From NCBI GenBank assembly GCA_003973505.1, contig QNXT01000031.1, positions 1 through 11,770 of the forward strand: a stretch of DNA of 11,770 nucleotides, given 5' to 3'. Positions 7,869 to 11,770 of this stretch are shown one piece after another; position 1 is the first letter of the stretch, and each line of letters starts with the position of its first letter. The notes below the pieces were generated by a model. That model worked only from the letters and a program-made list of their open reading frames with translations. It did not search any database and was not told the origin of the DNA. This DNA comes from Bacteroidota bacterium (GTDB lineage Bacteria > Bacteroidota > Bacteroidia > Bacteroidales > UBA1556). The translations under genes and the position numbers were made by a program.

Positions 7869-8867
7869 CTAAAAAGAAGGGCAATTTATTTCATGAACTC
7901 TGGCCTTTTTTACTGGACAATTGAAATCCAAGGCAAAAGAGAACTCATGAGCACCTCCCGAAGCTCCGCCTAATTGCGAAACCGTTATATCATAACTATA
8001 TCCAAATTTAAATTTATTATACTCAAAACCTAGTTGTACAATTACAGCATCAGAACCTTCAAAGAAGTGACGATACCACAATCCAAAAATCATTGGCTCC
8101 TTCTTAAAATAGGCTCCCCAATTCAATTGATGAAATGCACCTTGCTGCATATATACAATATTTGGAGAAATTGTAGGATCACCTGCACGATATCTTTTTC
8201 CACTTGTTCCCAATGGAATCATATAACCCACATGTCCTGTAATCTTCATATCCAAATAACTTTCGCCTCCTTTATCTTCGGTAAACGAAATATTAGCAGG
8301 AACCATATGATGCACAGCTACACCTCCAAAAAATTGACGACTATAAATCAACAATCCTGATGCAACATCAAAATCCATACGATTACCATCATCAATACGT
8401 AGTTCATTTGTTTTATTAGTAAAACCCCACTTAGGGTCAATCTGATCTCCAAAAGTCAAGCGATCCCAATCAATACTTTTTTGAATAAAACCCGCTTGTG
8501 CTCCAACTTTAATAAACCATTCCTTACTTAAGGCTATTCTTACTGAATAAATCAAAGCTGCAGTTTGTGTATTCAAAACGCCTTCCCCAGCACGGTCAGC
8601 CTGAACTATTACACCAAGTCCACCTGATAGGGCATTAAAATGCATATCGAAACTTGCATTATATGTAACATAAGACCCCGGAATGGATGGCCATTGATTT
8701 CGATAATTCATTACCAATCTTGGGCAAACCTTTGAACCAGCGAAAGCAGGATTCAAATATATCGGATTAGCGAAAAATTGAGAAAAGTGCGGATCCTGAG
8801 CTTTTACACCTATGGATAAGGCACTTATAAAAATAAAAAGAAATAAATATTTGAGTTTTTTTACCAT
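7869..8867 (-). CDS. porP: PorP/SprF family T9SS outer-membrane protein
   Basis: A 332-residue protein of the PorP/SprF family, predicted outer-membrane beta-barrels tied to type IX secretion. PorP is part of the P. gingivalis core system; SprF helps deliver SprB adhesin in Flavobacterium. The signal peptide runs MVKKLKYLFLF to about A23 (KA|Q24), and the mature protein opens with the family hallmark QDPHFSQFFANPIYLNPAFAG, residues 24-44, followed by YRNQWPSIPGSYVTY. Amphipathic alternating strands follow throughout. The C-terminal block has FNCP (Cys317) and ends INCPSF (Cys329) with a terminal Phe, typical of barrel proteins recognised by the BAM machinery; the two Cys could pair. It precedes gldJ by 28 bp. 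Bacteroidota usually carry several paralogues, so whether this is the core PorP or an SprF-like partner is not settled by sequence alone. Confidence 0.9.
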   Translation of the reverse strand: MVKKLKYLFLFIFISALSIGVKAQDPHFSQFFANPIYLNPAFAGSKVCPRLVMNYRNQWPSIPGSYVTYNASFDMHFNALSGGLGVIVQADRAGEGVLNTQTAALIYSVRIALSKEWFIKVGAQAGFIQKSIDWDRLTFGDQIDPKWGFTNKTNELRIDDGNRMDFDVASGLLIYSRQFFGGVAVHHMVPANISFTEDKGGESYLDMKITGHVGYMIPLGTSGKRYRAGDPTISPNIVYMQQGAFHQLNWGAYFKKEPMIFGLWYRHFFEGSDAVIVQLGFEYNKFKFGYSYDITVSQLGGASGGAHEFSFALDFNCPVKKARVHEINCPSF

Positions 8868-8923
8868 TACCTATTCTTAAATTCAAAACACAATAATACG
8901 ATTTTTTGTTTTAACCATTACCT
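8863..8923 (-). repeat. Duplicated translation-start segment upstream of porP
   Basis: The 10-mer AGGTAATGGT on the minus strand occurs twice: at 8872-8863, spanning the real porP ATG, and at 8923-8914, 51 bp upstream. Both copies run on into an A-rich stretch (TAAAAAAAC in one, TTAAAACAAA in the other). The upstream copy therefore recreates a start codon with the same context. Confidence 0.6.
8883..8918 (-). promoter_or_regulatory. Possible 11-codon upstream ORF (leader peptide) before porP
   Basis: From the upstream copy of the duplicated start segment, ATG at 8918 opens a frame reading MVKTKNRIIVF and stopping at TGA (8885-8883), 15 nt before the porP ATG. The first three residues match those of porP (MVK). 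It could be a leader ORF affecting porP translation, or simply a leftover of a small duplication. No coding bias can be judged at this length, so the call is tentative. Confidence 0.22.
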
Positions 8924-9062
8924 CTTATTTGCTAATTAAGAATGATTACAAAAAACCTTATTCATTCGATGCTTATACTACTAAATTCTTAAAATGTTAC
9001 AGTCATTATGTCCCATGCAATAATGGAAACGAAACGCTTTTTTCCTGTTGTTATTGTAATGA

Positions 9063-9070
9063 CAAATATA
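9063..9070 (-). promoter_or_regulatory. Weak candidate porP-gldJ promoter, -7 box TATATTTG
   Basis: CAAATATA on the plus strand reads TATATTTG on the minus strand, an exact TAnnTTTG. No TTTG is found at the -33 spacing. It would give a leader of about 190 nt that includes the upstream ORF. In such AT-rich DNA one exact 8-mer match is weak evidence. A nearer 7/8 match (TATTATTG, 8898-8891) lies inside the upstream ORF. Confidence 0.25.
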
Positions 9071-9270
9071 ATTCAAATTCTTTTCGTATAAATGATTTTT
9101 TTTCGAGACCTTCTAAAGAATACATAATTAAGCTAATTTGTATATTATTTAACAATACTGTAATCTTTTACAATAGAGCTACTCAAAAAAAAGCAGGACT
9201 ATTATTCTACAAATAACTATTATTTAATAGTAAATACAATATTTCAATATTAATTTAGTTTCTTTGTATG

Positions 9271-9310
9271 TATCCTCTATAGCCACAGGAACAGCTATAT
9301 TTGCGGGATA
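9271..9310 (+). promoter_or_regulatory. porU promoter region: -7 box TATATTTG overlapping a palindrome
   Basis: TATATTTG at 9296-9303, followed by C, matches TAnnTTTG(C) exactly and lies 23 bp before the porU ATG. No TTTG is at the expected -33 distance. The box overlaps the right arm of an inverted repeat TATAGC (9278-9283) / GCTATA (9294-9299) with a 10-nt centre, itself flanked by TATCC (9271-9275) and GGATA (9306-9310). The arrangement suits an operator over the promoter; if transcription starts further upstream it would be a leader hairpin. Confidence 0.4.
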
Positions 9311-9326
9311 GTAAAAATCTAATTAT

Positions 9327-11770
9327 ATGAGTAGCAAAGGTTTTCTTTTATTTTTTCTAAGCTTTTTATTATTTATTTCTGTGACATTTTCACAAAAACA
9401 AATTCAAACACATATCGAGCTTAAATGGCATTCGTTGAAATATGTGGGAGATAAAAACACAAAATCCAAAATTATAAGTTTTGAAAACGCTATTGGAAGT
9501 GAGAAATATACTGAGTTACCCTGCTTTTTTAAACAAATAGCAGTAAATCCAAATGAAGAAATATCGGTGCAATTAAAAAACATTCAGTTTACTGAAGTTC
9601 CTGATAGTTTTCTTAACATCTTCCCTTCCTTGAACAAATTGGATACTGCATTTTCGATACAAACACAAAAGCTTTCATCTGCAGGAAAGTTTTCTACTAA
9701 TATTTTTGTTGAAACTTTTAGAATAAAAAATAATAAGATTCAAAAACTCACTGCCTTCGATTTAGAAATAAAGAAAAAAAGCATCAACCTATTGAAAGGC
9801 ACAAAAGGAAAAACTTATGCGACTCACTCAGTACTCCATACTGGCGATTGGTATAAAGTGCGAATTCATAGAGATGGAGTATATAAAATTGACGGAAATG
9901 CTTTAACATCCATGGGATTCAGCATAGGGATAAATATCAATAACATAAAGGTTTATGGCAATGGTGGCGGAATGCTTCCTGAGAAGAACTCTACATTTTA
10001 TCCTGATGATTTAATTGAAAATGCCATTGAAGTTCACGACCAAAATGGTAATGGTCTTTTTGACGCAAACGACTATCTACTATTCTACGGAAAAGGTCCA
10101 AATCCATGGAAATATAATAAATCAACAAAGCGTTTTTACCATAGTCAACACCTATATGATGACTATGCCTATTATTTTATTACAGTAGATAATAATGGCG
10201 GAGGAAAGAGAATAGAAACAGCTCCGGTTGTTAGTCAAAACCCAAATAAAAACGCTACTAATTTTGTTGATTACGCCTACCATGACAAAGATTCAATAAA
10301 CCTTATAAAAAGTGGGCGCGTATGGTATGGTGAAAACTTCAATATCATATTAAACTATAATTTCTCTTATAGTTTCCCCAATATTGACCCCAATGAAGAT
10401 GTTTATTTCAAGGCAAATGCCATTGCACGTTCATTTTCAACAAGTACACTAAAATATCAGATTAATGGGCATAAAATGAATTCCTATTTTAGTCCGGTCA
10501 TTAACCACTATTTGGCAGACTATGCTATTTCTTCAACGGATGTTACCACATTCAAAACTTCGGGTTCTAAAATTAATGTAAACATTTCATATCAAAAGCC
10601 TAATTCCAGCTCACAAGCTTGGTTAAACTACTTTGAGATAAATGTAGTTCGAAAATTAATCATGTCGGGCAATCAAATGGCCTTTCGAAATACCGAAACC
10701 ATTGGTAGTGGAAATATTACCCAATTTACATTAAGCAATGCAAATAATAATATACAAATATGGGATGTTACCAAACCTTCTAATCCCTTTATAATACCTT
10801 CAACATACAGCAATTCAAAGCTTAGTATTAATATTCATACCGATTCACTTCGACAATTTGTTGCACTAAACGGGGGATATTATTCGGTAGAGAAAGTTGG
10901 CAAAGTAGCCAATCAGGATTTACACGAAATGGATGCTATTGACTACGTAATCGTGTATAATGCTAAATTTAAAAAAGAAGCAGAAGAGTTAGCCGATTTC
11001 CATCTTTCTCGTTCGAATATGAATATTCTAACTGTAGATCAAAATATTATATTCAACGAATTCTCTTCTGGAGCCAAAGATATCGCTGCTCTAAGAAACT
11101 TTATGCGAATGCTCTACGACAGAGCTGCGGGTGACCCAAAACTACAACCCAAATATCTACTATTATTTGGTGATGCTTCCTACGATCCAAAAAACAGACT
11201 TCCCGATAACACGAACTATCTATTGACTTTTCAATCTTCGCAATCATTATCCCCAACATCATCCTTTGCTTCAGATGATTTCTTTGGATTATTAGACGAT
11301 AACGAAGGCCCAAATGCTTCTGGCAGTCTCGACATTGGTATTGGCCGTTTCCCTGTATCAACTACCGAACAAGCTCGGGCTATTCTGAATAAAATATTTC
11401 GGTATTATGCTCAACCAGGCATTTCAGCAGATAATGATAATAGTTGTTCCAATGGAAACGGTGAAATAAGCAATTTGGCAGATTGGCGTAATATTAGTTG
11501 TTTTATTGGAGATGATGAGGATAGCAACACCCATTTAATTCAAGCTGACTATTTAGCAAATTATGTTTGGAATAATTATCCTGTATATAATATTGATAAA
11601 ATATTTTTTGATGCATACCCACAGATAATCACTCCGGGAGGACAACGCTACCCAGGTGTAAAAGCTGCAATAAAAAACCGAGTTGAATCGGGTGCACTCA
11701 TTATTAATTATACCGGACATGGTGGTGAAGAAGGATGGGCTCATGAATCTGTTTTAGAAGTATCCGATAT
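9327..11770 (+). CDS. porU: T9SS sortase PorU, C25 (gingipain-like) peptidase, 3'-truncated by the window
   Basis: The frame is open from ATG 9327 to the right edge: 814 complete codons plus two bases, no stop. PorU is the cell-surface sortase that cuts the C-terminal signal from T9SS cargo and attaches it to anionic lipopolysaccharide where that occurs. The signal peptide has a hydrophobic core at about residues 6-21 and a probable cut at S22|Q23. The N-terminal region carries the family-like block TGDWYKVRIHRDGVYKID (about 171-188), then NGGGMLPE and HDQNGNGLFDANDYLLFYGKG. The C25 peptidase part starts near D539 (DYVIVYNAKF), with GDASYD at 615-620, SDD at 649-651, IGIGRFPVST, and GHGG with the predicted catalytic His798 in NYTGHGGEEGWAHE. 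The catalytic Cys, normally some 30 residues later, falls beyond the window. Full-length relatives have about 1,150-1,300 residues, so the missing part should hold the rest of the peptidase and its C-terminal domain. The gene is divergent from porP-gldJ. Confidence 0.94.
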   Translation, partial: MSSKGFLLFFLSFLLFISVTFSQKQIQTHIELKWHSLKYVGDKNTKSKIISFENAIGSEKYTELPCFFKQIAVNPNEEISVQLKNIQFTEVPDSFLNIFPSLNKLDTAFSIQTQKLSSAGKFSTNIFVETFRIKNNKIQKLTAFDLEIKKKSINLLKGTKGKTYATHSVLHTGDWYKVRIHRDGVYKIDGNALTSMGFSIGININNIKVYGNGGGMLPEKNSTFYPDDLIENAIEVHDQNGNGLFDANDYLLFYGKGPNPWKYNKSTKRFYHSQHLYDDYAYYFITVDNNGGGKRIETAPVVSQNPNKNATNFVDYAYHDKDSINLIKSGRVWYGENFNIILNYNFSYSFPNIDPNEDVYFKANAIARSFSTSTLKYQINGHKMNSYFSPVINHYLADYAISSTDVTTFKTSGSKINVNISYQKPNSSSQAWLNYFEINVVRKLIMSGNQMAFRNTETIGSGNITQFTLSNANNNIQIWDVTKPSNPFIIPSTYSNSKLSINIHTDSLRQFVALNGGYYSVEKVGKVANQDLHEMDAIDYVIVYNAKFKKEAEELADFHLSRSNMNILTVDQNIIFNEFSSGAKDIAALRNFMRMLYDRAAGDPKLQPKYLLLFGDASYDPKNRLPDNTNYLLTFQSSQSLSPTSSFASDDFFGLLDDNEGPNASGSLDIGIGRFPVSTTEQARAILNKIFRYYAQPGISADNDNSCSNGNGEISNLADWRNISCFIGDDEDSNTHLIQADYLANYVWNNYPVYNIDKIFFDAYPQIITPGGQRYPGVKAAIKNRVESGALIINYTGHGGEEGWAHESVLEVSD

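Larger units (their letters stand above)
8868..9326. other. 459-bp divergent intergenic region between porP and porU
   Basis: Very AT-rich spacer from which porP-gldJ (minus) and porU (plus) are both transcribed. I see no convincing gene. The only long frame (TTG 8929 to 9216, plus) begins at a TTG codon with no supporting signal and encodes an Asn/Tyr/Cys-rich sequence like translated AT-rich noncoding DNA. The region holds candidate -7 boxes on both strands, the duplicated porP start segment and a palindrome before porU, described separately. Most of 8940-9060 and 9100-9250 shows nothing I can interpret. Confidence 0.6.

Noticed and set aside
8034..8360. 108-codon plus-strand frame within porP
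   Set aside because: Antisense shadow of a well-supported PorP/SprF gene; no recognisable motif and no start signal.
8929..9216. Possible 95-codon plus-strand gene in the porP-porU spacer
   Set aside because: It begins at a TTG codon. The translation is rich in Asn, Tyr, Phe and Cys without any family motif, matching chance translation of AT-rich DNA, and it covers the region expected to hold the divergent promoters.
11101..11744. Minus-strand frames of 86 and 63 codons opposite porU
   Set aside because: They are antisense to the conserved C25 peptidase region, whose motifs (GDASYD, GHGG) show which strand is coding.

Overview
The window is AT-rich chromosomal DNA from a member of the Bacteroidota. 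It codes for several core parts of the type IX secretion system (T9SS) and gliding machinery, which occurs only in this phylum. The start regions lack strong Shine-Dalgarno sequences, and several intergenic spaces carry the Bacteroidota -7 promoter box TAnnTTTG. Having GldJ argues against the Porphyromonas-type T9SS, which uses only PorK. The genus cannot be named from this window.

Left part (1-1205, + strand): the last 68 codons of gldM, then complete gldN. These are the end of the usual gldKLMN order, whose products form the trans-periplasmic motor (GldL/GldM) and the periplasmic ring (GldK/GldN). A strong rho-independent terminator closes the unit, and a recG promoter box directly abuts it.

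Middle part (1299-5947, + strand): two housekeeping genes, recG (fork-remodelling helicase) and pheT (phenylalanyl-tRNA synthetase beta chain). Each has its own -7 box and no evident link to secretion. Two oppositely oriented terminators (5972-6047) separate pheT from the convergent gldJ.

Right part (6071-11770): a minus-strand pair, a porP/sprF-type outer-membrane protein gene followed by gldJ (28 bp apart), and, divergent from it across a 459-bp intergenic region, porU. PorU is the sortase that cleaves C-terminal T9SS sorting signals and is cut off by the right edge after its catalytic His motif. Together the genes supply motor (GldM), ring (GldN), outer-membrane lipoprotein (GldJ), an outer-membrane PorP/SprF protein and the surface sortase (PorU).

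The window looks like an ordinary, intact chromosomal locus. I see no mobile element, CRISPR array, RNA gene or foreign-looking island, and no clearly undescribed system. The points most worth a second look are the clustering of T9SS genes around recG-pheT, the PorP-GldJ pairing, a roughly 125-residue insertion inside the GldJ sulfatase-modifying-factor fold, and a duplicated translation-start region that creates an 11-codon upstream ORF before porP.
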